A DNA stretch of 64,000 nucleotides, taken from the NCBI GenBank assembly GCA_012719125.1, contig JAAYAY010000068.1, forward strand, positions 1 to 64,000, in the 5' to 3' direction. Made by a program: the position numbers and the translations under genes. The notes under the pieces are model-generated. The model was not told where the DNA came from, made no database searches, and saw only the letters and a list, made by a program, of their open reading frames with translations. This document shows, piece after piece, positions 42,773 through 51,611 of the stretch. Origin of the DNA: Planctomycetaceae bacterium (GTDB taxonomy: Bacteria; Planctomycetota; Planctomycetia; Pirellulales; Thermoguttaceae). Positions within the stretch are counted from its first letter, which is position 1; the number at the start of each line of letters is the position of its first letter.

Positions 42773-44683
42773 CTAATGGACCAACACTAGTTGGTACTTT
42801 CGCCGGCCGCCGTCGATGTCGTCGAACTGGTACTCCCAGAGGACGGGGAAGGCCGCTTTGCCTCGCGCGGCGCGGCTGTCGGCAACGAGTTGCGGGAGGG
42901 TGGGGTCGAACTGGGCGCCCGCCGGGTTCAGATTCTCGGCCAGGAGGAGATGGGTGAAGCCGGCCTGCGTGAGCAACGGGGCCAGTTGTTCCGGCCGCGT
43001 GACGGCCAGATGGTAGCCCGTGTGACGCCGGAAGACCTTTTCGCGGGTGACGGGGCAATCGAAGTAGTAGGCCCGATAGTCGAGGCTGAGGAGGTGGCCA
43101 CAGGTGCCGAACGAGGCGTTCGAGGCGGCGGCCGCCTGCCAGGTGGGTTCGGCCTCCAGGAGATAGGCGTCCCGCGATTGCCAGCCCGTGGCGACGGCCA
43201 GTTGTTCGCGGCAGCGGGTTGCCGCCACGGCTGCATAGGCCGCCAGAATCAGGCATACGAGTGCCGTTCCGGCCCAGCGTGCCCGAGCGGGGAAGCGGCC
43301 CATCTCGGCCATCACCCAGGCGACGGCCACCGCTCCGATCGGAAGGACGGGGAACAGGAAGCGAACGTTTTGCCGCAACAGGTACCAGACCAGCCAATAG
43401 GCGGCCCCGATGACCAGGAGTGTTCCGAGCCCGCGTAGACGGCGGACCAGGAGCAAGCCAGGCAGCAGGGCCAGGAACAGAACGCCCGGCTGGTGGCCCC
43501 GGCCACCCAGGCGGTCGGGGTCCATCGTCACCTGCCAGGCGGCCGTGACGGGGCCCCAGAGCGTACGCCCTAAACGCGATTTGCTTTCCGGAAGGGTCTC
43601 GTGAGCGTCGGCAACCATCGGTTTGTCCGGCGCGAACACCTCGGTCAGGAACGGATAGACCGGATTGCCCCGATGCCAGGCAGCCCGCACGTACCACAGT
43701 CCCGCCGTGCTCACGGCCACGACGGCGATCACGGCCGCACTCTCCAGGACGAGTCGCCGCTTGGGCTTCATGCGGAACGCAACCCAGACGCAGCCGGCCG
43801 CCATGGCCAGGGCGAAGAGCAGGGCGAGATATTTTGTGGCCAGTGCGCCGCCGGCGGCGATTCCCGCGACGATCAGCCAGCGGCGCCCGTCTTCGAGCAT
43901 CACGGCCCGCCACCAGGCGGCCAGGGCCACGGTGGTCGTCAGGGCGAGTCCCAGGTCGTTCATAGGGGCCGTCATCTGATTGGTGACGCCTGGCACGACC
44001 AGGGCGATGCATCCGGCGATCCAGGCCCAGCGTCGTCCCACGATCGGTGCGGCGAGAACGACGGTTGCCCCGGCGAAGAGGACGCCGGCCAGCCAGTGAA
44101 GGAGGCCCGCCGCCACCGGTCCGTCGAGAGCTATTGCCCAGAGGAACCACATTTCGACCAGCAGCGGGAAGGTCGAGTTTTCGCTATAGGGATAGAAAGT
44201 CAACCGATGGTCGGTGAGAAACGCTTTGGGAAGTTCCAGATGATAGCACAACGCGTCACCGGCCGTCGTCGGCGCCGCGGCCCCTACGAGCGAGCCCAAG
44301 GCGGCTGTTATCGCAACACAGGCGGCGAATCCTAGCAGCCGGTTGGGCGGGGCGACGTCGGCCGGTTGATCGTCGTCGTCCGGAACGAATTCGTGATCGA
44401 TTTGCCCTGACAAGGACCGCTGGCTGGAAAGAAGCGTCCCAACGGTCCAGAAGGCCCCCGCCAATGTGAGCACGCCGACGAGCGGCGGGTACAGCAAACC
44501 GACGAGCCCCAGGACTGCCAGCCCGGTGCCGCCTGTGATCAATCCGAGCGTGGTGCCGAAGACGAATTCGGCCAGGCGGTCTCTGACCTCCAGACGCAGC
44601 CCGCGCAGCAGGAATAGGCCGAGTCCGAAGGCGGCAAGCGTGATCAGGATAACGACGGCAAACGACTGAAGCTGAGCGAGCAT
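42773..44683 (-). CDS. Multi-spanning glycosyltransferase-like membrane protein (GT39/PMT-like)
   Basis: 636 residues. Eleven or more membrane segments cover residues 5-480, and a soluble C-terminal part of about 150 residues follows. The loop after the first helices has GDALCYHLELPKAFLTDH, matching the acidic D-x-x-x-Y loop pattern of GT-C (ArnT/PMT-type) enzymes, which use polyprenyl-phosphate sugars at the outer face of the membrane. The start at 44683 lacks a clear ribosome binding site. It is the last gene of the minus-strand glycan cluster. Alternative: an O-antigen ligase/polymerase-like protein. Confidence 0.78.
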   Translation of the reverse strand: MLAQLQSFAVVILITLAAFGLGLFLLRGLRLEVRDRLAEFVFGTTLGLITGGTGLAVLGLVGLLYPPLVGVLTLAGAFWTVGTLLSSQRSLSGQIDHEFVPDDDDQPADVAPPNRLLGFAACVAITAALGSLVGAAAPTTAGDALCYHLELPKAFLTDHRLTFYPYSENSTFPLLVEMWFLWAIALDGPVAAGLLHWLAGVLFAGATVVLAAPIVGRRWAWIAGCIALVVPGVTNQMTAPMNDLGLALTTTVALAAWWRAVMLEDGRRWLIVAGIAAGGALATKYLALLFALAMAAGCVWVAFRMKPKRRLVLESAAVIAVVAVSTAGLWYVRAAWHRGNPVYPFLTEVFAPDKPMVADAHETLPESKSRLGRTLWGPVTAAWQVTMDPDRLGGRGHQPGVLFLALLPGLLLVRRLRGLGTLLVIGAAYWLVWYLLRQNVRFLFPVLPIGAVAVAWVMAEMGRFPARARWAGTALVCLILAAYAAVAATRCREQLAVATGWQSRDAYLLEAEPTWQAAAASNASFGTCGHLLSLDYRAYYFDCPVTREKVFRRHTGYHLAVTRPEQLAPLLTQAGFTHLLLAENLNPAGAQFDPTLPQLVADSRAARGKAAFPVLWEYQFDDIDGGRRKYQLVLVH

Positions 44684-44714
44684 GAGAAAGCGCGTACGTA
44701 CAGGGGGGAAGATG

Positions 44715-44930
44715 TCAGATGACGTCCAACATGGCGGCGAAGTAGACAAGCGTGGCGACGGTGGCCCAGGCAATGAGCAACCAAGCCTTCCAGCGGGCGA
44801 TCGCCGGGACCGGACGCCGCGGTTGGCCGGCATCTTCCAGGAACAGCGAGGCAATGAGCCGGCGTACGTCACCGTGCGTTCGCGACCGCTTGCCGGGCGG
44901 TGGATCGACTTCTCGTATGGGTGCGATCAC
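44715..44930 (-). CDS. Small membrane protein coupled to the GT9 gene
   Basis: 71 residues from a GTG that overlaps the GT9 stop codon as GTGA; AAAGGA lies nine bases upstream. Residues 1-45 are charged and polar (VDPPPGKRSRTHGDVRRL), and residues 48-68 form one membrane helix (AWLLIAWATVATLVYFAAM). No family recognised. Its coupling to the GT9 and its position before the multi-spanning transferase suggest a helper of the glycan pathway. Confidence 0.65.
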   Translation of the reverse strand: MIAPIREVDPPPGKRSRTHGDVRRLIASLFLEDAGQPRRPVPAIARWKAWLLIAWATVATLVYFAAMLDVI

Positions 44931-46216
44931 GAAACAGATCCTTTCGTATTCGTTGAAGACGTGCCGGTGGTTGCCGCGTCCAGTCGTTCTGGAAGTAGTC
45001 CCGTCAAGCTGCGAATCACGTCGGCCGGCTGAATACGGCGCATGCAGGGATGTTCGCCGATCGGGCAGGTCTTTCGATGACAGGGTGAGCACGGCGTCTC
45101 GCTGCGCAGCGTGCAGACTCGCAGGCCGCACGGCTGCCATTGTCCCGGCGAGTTCGTGCCGCTGAACAGCACTACGACGGGCGTACCGACGGCGGCCGCC
45201 AGATGGGCCGGCCCGGAATCGGCGCCCACGAGCAGGTCGGCCTGCTTCACGACGGCCGCCAGCTCGTCGATGCCGAAGCGGCCCGTCCAGTCGACCGCGT
45301 CCGGCGACGTCGAGGCTCCGAGGATCGCGCGGGCAGTGGGCGTATCGGCCGACGTGCCGACCAGGGCGACGGCATACTCGCTTTCTGCCGCGAGATGCTC
45401 GACAAGCCGGCGCCAGTGCTCGGCGGGCCAACGTTTGGCCGGAGTGCCTGCACCGACGTGCAGCACAATCCGCGTCCTTTCACTTGCCGATTCGATCTCG
45501 TTCCAGGCGTGCGTCGCGGTCTCGATGGCGGCGTCGCTGGGCCGAAACAGGGGCCGAAGCGGTTCCGCACGGGAGATGCCCAGGCAGGCCAGCAGTGCAG
45601 CCCGCGACTGTGTCTCCGACCGATTGACGACGAACTCCGGCTTGTCGGTCAGCAGGAAGCCTCCGCCGCCGCTGGCCCAGCCCAGTCTCCGCCGGGCGCC
45701 CGAGAGCCAGACGAGCAGGTTGTGGGGAAACTCGCCGCGCACGTCGATGGCCAGGTCGTAGCGTCGCTTTCGCAGGCGCAATCCCCAGATGACCGTTGCC
45801 GGGATCCAGGCCAGGCTCCGGCCCGGGGCGAAGCGAACGTGACGGCAGACGTCGACCCGATCGACTTCGGCAACCGAGGCGAAGACGTCGCAATTCCAGG
45901 GGGCCGCCAGCACGTCGATCTGCGCCTGTGGAAATCGCTGCTTGAGCGGCCCGAACATGCCCGTGGTGAGGATCGCGTCGCCCAGATGATCGAGTTGAAC
46001 GAGCAGAATCCGCCGAGGTTCGGCTTCGCTGCGGTGTCGACGTAAGGGGTGAACGAGCCACCGGGCCAGGGCGAAGATCAGGCCTCCGACGGCGTCGATG
46101 CAACCAAACAGGAGTCGCCAGCGCAGGCGGACGTAGCGATAGCCGCCAAGGGTGCGCCGGCGCCAGCGGTTCGTTCGGAGCGGGCGGTGTTGAGCCGAAT
46201 CGTGCGCCACGTTCAC
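44927..46216 (-). CDS. Glycosyltransferase family 9 (heptosyltransferase-like)
   Basis: 429 residues from a GTG overlapping the GT4 stop (GTGA). A basic N-terminal extension of about 45 residues, with a hydrophobic patch, precedes the GT-B core: LVQLDHLGDAILTTGMFGPL (acceptor domain), then LHVGAGTPAKRWPAEHWRRL and LLVGADSGPAHLAAAVGTP (nucleotide-sugar domain), all family-9 hallmarks. A cysteine cluster near the end (CSPCHRKTCPIGEHPC) is common to this family. In LPS synthesis GT9 enzymes transfer heptose; the donor sugar here is not determined. Confidence 0.93.
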   Translation of the reverse strand: MNVAHDSAQHRPLRTNRWRRRTLGGYRYVRLRWRLLFGCIDAVGGLIFALARWLVHPLRRHRSEAEPRRILLVQLDHLGDAILTTGMFGPLKQRFPQAQIDVLAAPWNCDVFASVAEVDRVDVCRHVRFAPGRSLAWIPATVIWGLRLRKRRYDLAIDVRGEFPHNLLVWLSGARRRLGWASGGGGFLLTDKPEFVVNRSETQSRAALLACLGISRAEPLRPLFRPSDAAIETATHAWNEIESASERTRIVLHVGAGTPAKRWPAEHWRRLVEHLAAESEYAVALVGTSADTPTARAILGASTSPDAVDWTGRFGIDELAAVVKQADLLVGADSGPAHLAAAVGTPVVVLFSGTNSPGQWQPCGLRVCTLRSETPCSPCHRKTCPIGEHPCMRRIQPADVIRSLTGLLPERLDAATTGTSSTNTKGSVS

Positions 46217-47358
46217 CAGACCCTCCGGTAGGCTTCGAGGGTGGCGGCGGCCGCCGCTTTCCAGGTGAAGGTGTCCTGAATCCGCTTCGCGACTGTATCG
46301 CTTCGCGGCGTTTCGAGGGCATCGAGAACCGCGCGGCGAATGCCCGGCAAATTGTCGGGGGCGACGTAGCGGGCTTCGTCGCCGAAGTACTCGCGGGCCG
46401 ATCCGCCGCGAGGAAGCACGAGCGGCGTGCCGGTCATGGCAGCTTCCAGGGCCGCCAGTCCGGGCGTCTCGAACCAACCGGTCAGGGCCAGGCAACCGCA
46501 GGCCGCGTAGGCCGAGCGGAGTAACGGGTCGTCGTGGTCGAGGCGGGGCAGGAAGATCGCCGACGGATCGGCCGCCTTGCAGCAGGCCTTCCAATAGCCG
46601 TCACAGCCGGGCACGACGTCGCCCAGAAACACTAGCGGCACTCCCGATCCCCGCATCGCCTTGAGCAGGCCGAGTTGATTCTTGCGCGGTTCGATCCGGC
46701 CTACGTAGAGGACGAAACGGCCTTCGGCGATCTGGGCACTCACCTCCAACGGTGCGCTCGCCGAAAGCTGACGATCGAGGAGCTTCAGAAACGGGGTGGG
46801 ATCGGCAGCGGCGAACCGGGGATCGGCCGCATTGGGCACGATGTGGAGCTTCTGCGGCGGGATCTCGAAGTAGCGGGCGAGTTGGGCGGCTTCGGCGTTT
46901 GAGTTGGGGAGCAGCATGTCGACCGCGTGGTAGAGACGCCGCCGCCACGAGGGGAGCCGCGGACAGGCCGCCCGGGCCGCGAAGCCGGCGACCGCCTTGA
47001 CGCGGCGGAGCACGCTGCCGGGCTCTCGCCAGTAGCTGCGCCAATCGAACCAGGTGATCGTCGAGAGGAGGACCGGCAGATCGGCCCGGCGAGCGGCCTC
47101 AACCAGGGGCAGATGTTCCGGGAGGCTTCCGAACAGATGGAGGCATTTGGCCTGGCCGAGCGACTCTTCCCAGGGGCGCCACAGCCGCGCCGACACGCCC
47201 AGTTCGCGCAGGCCGGCCGCCGTGCCGAACATCTGCGTCTCTCCGCCGCCGGGCGCATCCAGAGCCGTCAACTTGCCGGCGAGAAAGGCGTCGTTTTCCG
47301 GCGCCGGTGTGAGCGGGAAGAGTTCGAAGGCCTTGGGCAGATCATTGGGCCACGTCAC
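46213..47358 (-). CDS. Glycosyltransferase family 4
   Basis: 381 residues. The start is a GTG with AGGGGA upstream; a longer frame would read into the dispersed repeat. The N-terminal half shows GGGETQMFGTAAGLRELGVS and a short LHLFGS strand. The C-terminal half carries the nucleotide-sugar site: RFVLYVGRIEPRKNQLGLLK (about 228-247) and the E-x7-E-like ETPGLAALEAAMTGTPLVLP (about 308-327). A retaining GT-B enzyme, probably adding one sugar to the repeat unit or core. Confidence 0.92.
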   Translation of the reverse strand: MTWPNDLPKAFELFPLTPAPENDAFLAGKLTALDAPGGGETQMFGTAAGLRELGVSARLWRPWEESLGQAKCLHLFGSLPEHLPLVEAARRADLPVLLSTITWFDWRSYWREPGSVLRRVKAVAGFAARAACPRLPSWRRRLYHAVDMLLPNSNAEAAQLARYFEIPPQKLHIVPNAADPRFAAADPTPFLKLLDRQLSASAPLEVSAQIAEGRFVLYVGRIEPRKNQLGLLKAMRGSGVPLVFLGDVVPGCDGYWKACCKAADPSAIFLPRLDHDDPLLRSAYAACGCLALTGWFETPGLAALEAAMTGTPLVLPRGGSAREYFGDEARYVAPDNLPGIRRAVLDALETPRSDTVAKRIQDTFTWKAAAAATLEAYRRVW

Positions 47359-47372
47359 CGTGTCTTCCCCTT

Positions 47373-47453
47373 TTAGTGTCTTTGTGCTGGACTTGTGCGC
47401 ATGGTGCGCGCGTGTTTGCGAGGGTTGGGTTGCGGGCTTTCCCCGCTTTAGGG
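47373..47453 (+). repeat. 80-bp dispersed repeat, copy D
   Basis: Matches copies A-C. It lies 14 bases upstream of the GT4 start, in antisense orientation to it, and its last bases overlap the stop of the next upstream minus-strand gene. Confidence 0.88.
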
Positions 47454-48893
47454 CCAAAGTGTTCTGAGTGTGCGTTTTGCCAGGTTGCGCCAGTTGGTCG
47501 GCGCGATCTCGTCGATAGGAGTCTCTCGTTCCCAGTCAATCCAACGCCTCACGCGACCCCGCAGTCCGTGCGTCTGATCCACACGCACCGGTTGGAACGG
47601 CGACTGTTCGGCGGTGCTCTCGTAGGGGATGCTCTCCGGCAGGATCCGCAAGGTGTTTCGATCGAGCGGGAGTCTTGCCACCTTGTTCTTGCGGTGGTAC
47701 TCGATACCGAGGCGGAATTCGGGCCGGTCGTGCCCGGCGTCGACGACGAGGTAGTCGCCCTCCCGGGTGACGGTAATCCGCAGGCGGCTGCGAGCGTGCC
47801 ACCACGCCGCCCATTTGCTCATGGTTACCCGCCATACGTCGCTGCGGCCGTCGATTTCGCCGAAGATGCTTTCCAGCACTTGGGGGTAGCGGCCGAGCCG
47901 GCCGGTCGGATGGCCGTAGAGGAAAATCGGTTCTCGTGCGGCGTACTTCGCTCGGATGACCGAGCGGAAGTGAGCGGCGGTGGCGGCAGCCGCCGCTTTG
48001 TCGTCGTGCCGGTCGCCGGCACGGGCCGCCTCGAGGAAGATCCCGAGACAGACGGGGTGTACGGGGATTTGCAGCACGCCCGAGCCCACCGGCAGGAACG
48101 GGAGCTCGTCGTAGGCGGCCGCGAACTCGGAACTGTGGCTGACCTCGAGCTGTTCGAGTGCAGCAAGAAGGGTCTTGTTGAACCGCCCGTGGGGAGCGCT
48201 GAATCCGACGGGCACAAGGCGAGCCTCTTCCAGCACCTGGATCCCGCGTGCCACGTTCCGCAGGTTTTCTTCGAAGGTCTGGTAGGTGTGATGCCGGTAT
48301 CCGTGGCTGCCGACGTCGAGCCCGAACAGCCGAGCGAGGGCTTCTCCCTGCGACTCGTAGGCGGCTCCGTTGACAAAGTGGCTGACGGCGTCCTGGCGTT
48401 CCTCGAGCGCCTTGTGCAGGCGGTCGAAATCACTCGCGTCGTATTGATCGTAGTCGATGCGGAGATTGAACGCGCTGCGGTACGGGAACGGGTAGGGAGA
48501 GATTCCCAGCCAAACGCCTCCGCGACGTTCCACCATGCGGCGGAGTCGAGCCATCAGGAGCCGCCGCAGTTTGCGCTTATCGACCCGGCAGACTTCTTCC
48601 GTGGGAGTCAACCCGCGGACTCGCCACTGGAATCGCGAGGTTTGAGAATCGTTCCACTCGACAAAGGGATCGCTGTCGAAACCGGTTCGCAACCGATTGA
48701 CGTCGATGGCAGTCTGGCTTGGCAGCGGACGTCGGCAGGGCCCGTTGCGAGAATCGAAGAGCAGAAACCGCCCGTGCACCCCTCGACGATCGCGGCTGAC
48801 CGCCGGGATGCCCTCCTGCACGAGCATCTGGCGCAGTCCCCAGGGGACGTCGTCGAGAATGAGCGGCAATAGGGGGAGGTTGCTGGGAAACAT
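47448..48893 (-). CDS. Polysaccharide deacetylase-like protein
   Basis: 481 residues. The NodB-type core lies at about 140-340: RIDYDQYDASDF holds the metal-binding aspartates, SHGYRHHTYQTF the two histidines, and GFSAPHGRFNKTLLAAL the later conserved motif. Then YGHPTGRLGRYP follows. The N-terminal ~100 residues (ILDDVPWGLRQML...) and the C-terminal ~130 residues (beta-rich, EYHRKNKVARLPL) are additions without a known domain. It probably removes acetyl groups from sugar residues of the glycan made by this cluster; the substrate is inferred. Confidence 0.83.
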   Translation of the reverse strand: MFPSNLPLLPLILDDVPWGLRQMLVQEGIPAVSRDRRGVHGRFLLFDSRNGPCRRPLPSQTAIDVNRLRTGFDSDPFVEWNDSQTSRFQWRVRGLTPTEEVCRVDKRKLRRLLMARLRRMVERRGGVWLGISPYPFPYRSAFNLRIDYDQYDASDFDRLHKALEERQDAVSHFVNGAAYESQGEALARLFGLDVGSHGYRHHTYQTFEENLRNVARGIQVLEEARLVPVGFSAPHGRFNKTLLAALEQLEVSHSSEFAAAYDELPFLPVGSGVLQIPVHPVCLGIFLEAARAGDRHDDKAAAAATAAHFRSVIRAKYAAREPIFLYGHPTGRLGRYPQVLESIFGEIDGRSDVWRVTMSKWAAWWHARSRLRITVTREGDYLVVDAGHDRPEFRLGIEYHRKNKVARLPLDRNTLRILPESIPYESTAEQSPFQPVRVDQTHGLRGRVRRWIDWERETPIDEIAPTNWRNLAKRTLRTLWP

Positions 48894-48952
48894 GATCCGT
48901 CCGTGGAGTACCCGTCCTTAGTTCTTTCGATATCCCTATTGATTGAGAATGC

Positions 48953-49744
48953 TCAGGGTGGAGGAAAGATGATTTGTGGGGCCGCGTCACGAGTTCGGGT
49001 CGACCACAGCCATCGATGGCGGCGAGCAAGGACCCACTCGCTGTATCCGCTGAGGAGGGCGAACTGCCAGCCGGCGGGTCCGTCTAGCAGTCCGAGTTTG
49101 TAGACGAGGCGTCGAAAGACCTCCCGTGCCGGTGCGACGCACGGATCGAGCAGTCGAGGCCGCCGCCCGGCTCGCACGCGCGAGGCGGCTTCCAGGGCCG
49201 TGTAGCGATCAATTTTCTCCAGGAACACTGCGTGCGTGGTGAGCGTGCGGTGTTCCAGCCAGCCGGCCAGCTCGCTTACGCGGCCGTTCACATCGAGCAC
49301 TTCATGCACGTCGCCCGTCCAACGCCCCGAATCGCGGCGAAAGAAACGTATCGGGCGATCGTCCTGGGTGCCGCCGCGCCGCACGGGACGTCCCAGGATT
49401 TCGCTGCGGATCCGGATCCGGCAGGCAACGTGCCGATTCTGGGCCGCCGCCCGGCGCATCTCGTTCACCAAGCGAGCCGTGGGGCGCTCGTCGGCATCCA
49501 GCGAAAGTACCCATGTTCCCTGCGCCAGATCGAGGGCTCGATTGCGCTGGCGGGCGAAGGTGTCGAACGGGTGGACGACGACCTGGCAACGGTGGGCTCG
49601 GGCCACGTCGACCGTATCGTCCGTCGAACCGCCGTCGACGATCACGATCTGGTCGGCCCAACCGAGCCGGGGGAGCAACTCCCGCAGGTTCGAGGCCTCG
49701 TTCCTCGTAATCATGGCCACGGTGACGGTCGCGGATTCGGTCAT
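48953..49744 (-). CDS. Glycosyltransferase family 2
   Basis: 263 residues. The GT-A domain opens with VAMITRNEASNLRELLPRL, then VIVDGGSTDDTVDVAR and the acidic SLDADER (about 85-91). This arrangement is typical of the WaaE/KdtX-like branch of GT2, which adds glucose to LPS core; the donor here is unproven. Its ATG overlaps the upstream CDP-alcohol phosphotransferase stop as ATGA. Confidence 0.92.
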   Translation of the reverse strand: MTESATVTVAMITRNEASNLRELLPRLGWADQIVIVDGGSTDDTVDVARAHRCQVVVHPFDTFARQRNRALDLAQGTWVLSLDADERPTARLVNEMRRAAAQNRHVACRIRIRSEILGRPVRRGGTQDDRPIRFFRRDSGRWTGDVHEVLDVNGRVSELAGWLEHRTLTTHAVFLEKIDRYTALEAASRVRAGRRPRLLDPCVAPAREVFRRLVYKLGLLDGPAGWQFALLSGYSEWVLARRHRWLWSTRTRDAAPQIIFPPP

Positions 49745-50439
49745 CGGCAGCCCTCCAGACGACGTGCCGTCAGGCCGAATCGGGCGATCCAGCGGAAGTT
49801 GTAGTAGGCCGCAACGAGGGCAAGCTCGGCAGTCATCCAGCCGGTCGCCAGGCCGGCAATCAAAAGGTGGAGCCGAATGTCGCTATTGCCGGGCAGATGA
49901 TACGCCGCTCGAATCCAGCCGCAGCTGCCGGCGGCGGCCGGCACGGCCGGCTGCGGCTCTCCGGAACCGTTCAACGTTCTCTCTTCCGCCAGGCCCGTCA
50001 TGAACAGGTACTTTCCGGCCAGGAACCCGATCAGGAGGAACCACGGAAGCTGGCTGGCGCTGAGCGCCGCTGCCGCATAAGCTGCCCCCGCGTGCCAGAC
50101 GACGTCGTGCAATTCGTCGATGTTGGCGTCGAGCCACGCACCGAAGGGGGAGGCGGAATGCTGGCTGCGTGCCAGGAGCCCGTCCGTTCGATCGGCGAAC
50201 CAGGCGGCAAGAACGAGTGCCGCTGCCACGCCTCCGGCCCCCGGATCGGCAAACAGCAGACCGGCCGCCGAAAGCCCCGGAAGCAGGCCGAGGAGCGTGA
50301 TGTGGGTCGGTCTCACGGGCGTATGGGTCAGGCGCGAGGCAATCCGCCGCGTGATTGGAATGACGTACCATCGCGAAACCGGGTATGCTGCAGGGCCGCC
50401 GCGGGCAAGATCTGATGGTGAAGCCGAGGTGGAACTCAC
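49741..50439 (-). CDS. CDP-alcohol phosphotransferase
   Basis: 232 residues from a GTG that overlaps the previous stop (GTGA). It has the full CDP-alcohol signature D-x2-DG-x2-AR-x8-G-x3-D-x3-D: D83, D86, G87, A90, R91, G100, D104 and D108, in FADRTDGLLARSQ and FGAWLDANIDE. Five or six membrane helices surround it. Such enzymes move a phospho-alcohol from a CDP-activated donor to another alcohol, for example in phospholipid or phosphoglycan synthesis. The context of glycosyltransferases suggests a glycan-linked phosphodiester rather than ordinary lipid synthesis. Confidence 0.9.
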   Translation of the reverse strand: MSSTSASPSDLARGGPAAYPVSRWYVIPITRRIASRLTHTPVRPTHITLLGLLPGLSAAGLLFADPGAGGVAAALVLAAWFADRTDGLLARSQHSASPFGAWLDANIDELHDVVWHAGAAYAAAALSASQLPWFLLIGFLAGKYLFMTGLAEERTLNGSGEPQPAVPAAAGSCGWIRAAYHLPGNSDIRLHLLIAGLATGWMTAELALVAAYYNFRWIARFGLTARRLEGCR

Positions 50440-51527
50440 CGTGAAACCTCCACAGGCTGAGGGGCAGCCTTCCGATCGCCATGAACGCGGCTGCTGCCGG
50501 GTGTTCCACTTCGCCGGAATCCGCCGAAGACAAGGTCCTGCGTGGCGGCGCTTTCCAGCAAGGTGGCCGGGTGAAATCGCCGGAAGAACTCGAGTTCTCG
50601 CGCCGTGTCGGAGTGGGCGGGTCGTTTGCCGCCCCGTTCTCGCCATACAGCGAGAGCGGCAAGCAATGCCCGCAGATAGGCCAGGCGGCGCCGCTTTCCG
50701 ACCAGCGGAAGGCGGATCAAGTCGAAGCCGATTCGCAGGGGAACGCTCAACCAGTACCGCAGGCGGTGGAGCGGATGCCGCAGGTTCTTCCATTGAAACA
50801 GCAGGGTGTTTCGCAGTGCCAGATGATCGTTTCCCGAATGCCCGAAGGCCGGGCCGAACGACGCCATGCCGCGATGGAAGACGACCGATCGGGGAACGTA
50901 TCGGGCGTGAAAGCCCGCCTGAAATCCTCGATAGCAGAAGTCGAGGTCTTCGATCCGCCCCGGCAGGAAGATTGGGTCGAAACCTCCAAGCTCCTCGAAG
51001 ACGCGGCAATTGACGGCCATGGCGGCGCCGGCCGAGGCCGTCAAATCGGCCCGGTAGATCACGCTTTCATGGCCGGGGAAGCGTCCGGTGGCCTGGACGA
51101 GCCCCCATCGCCAACGAACGGATGTCTTCAAGCCTTCGCAAGTCCGACCATCCATCTGCCAACATAAGGGTGCTGTCAGGAAGCAGCGGGGATCACCGGC
51201 CGACGTGTCTGAGAGCAGGGGATCGACGAGCGGATCGATCGCATCCGGTGCGAGCTTAACGTCGTTGTTCAGGAGGACGGCCACATCGCAACCCAGCGAC
51301 GGCACCACCTCGTTGAAGGAACAGAGTGCCCGGTTCTCGCAGCGAATCACCCGCACTTCGGGGTATCGCTGGGCGAGCCAGGCCAACGAATCGTCGGTTG
51401 AATCGTTATCGACGACGATGACCTCGCACCGGTGGCGCGAATGATGGGCGGCCTTTAGCACGGTGGGCAGGCATTCGGCCAGCAGCGAGCGGCCGTTGTA
51501 GTTGAGAACGAGTATCGGAATGAGCAT
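50436..51527 (-). CDS. Glycosyltransferase family 2 (rhamnosyltransferase-like)
   Basis: 363 residues. The GT-A domain shows PILVLNYNGRSLLAECLPTV, VIVVDNDSTDDSLAWL and the acidic VLLNNDVKLAPD, followed by MAVNCRVFEELGGFDPIF and EDLDFCYRGFQAGF, all typical of the rhamnosyltransferase-like GT2 group. The C-terminal tail (about 290-363) is basic and low in structure. It is coupled to the CDP-alcohol phosphotransferase by a 4-base overlap. Confidence 0.93.
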   Translation of the reverse strand: MLIPILVLNYNGRSLLAECLPTVLKAAHHSRHRCEVIVVDNDSTDDSLAWLAQRYPEVRVIRCENRALCSFNEVVPSLGCDVAVLLNNDVKLAPDAIDPLVDPLLSDTSAGDPRCFLTAPLCWQMDGRTCEGLKTSVRWRWGLVQATGRFPGHESVIYRADLTASAGAAMAVNCRVFEELGGFDPIFLPGRIEDLDFCYRGFQAGFHARYVPRSVVFHRGMASFGPAFGHSGNDHLALRNTLLFQWKNLRHPLHRLRYWLSVPLRIGFDLIRLPLVGKRRRLAYLRALLAALAVWRERGGKRPAHSDTARELEFFRRFHPATLLESAATQDLVFGGFRRSGTPGSSRVHGDRKAAPQPVEVSR

Positions 51528-51611
51528 GGGGTGGCTCTAGGGTCCCTTCCTTGGGGGCGTCGGTGACGTCCTTGAAGAACACGACACGATAGGGGTTTTG
51601 CCGGGGCGAGG

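Noticed and set aside
47376-48872. A ~500-codon + strand frame opposite the polysaccharide deacetylase gene
   Set aside because: Its start lies in the dispersed repeat, and the minus-strand gene carries the deacetylase motifs.
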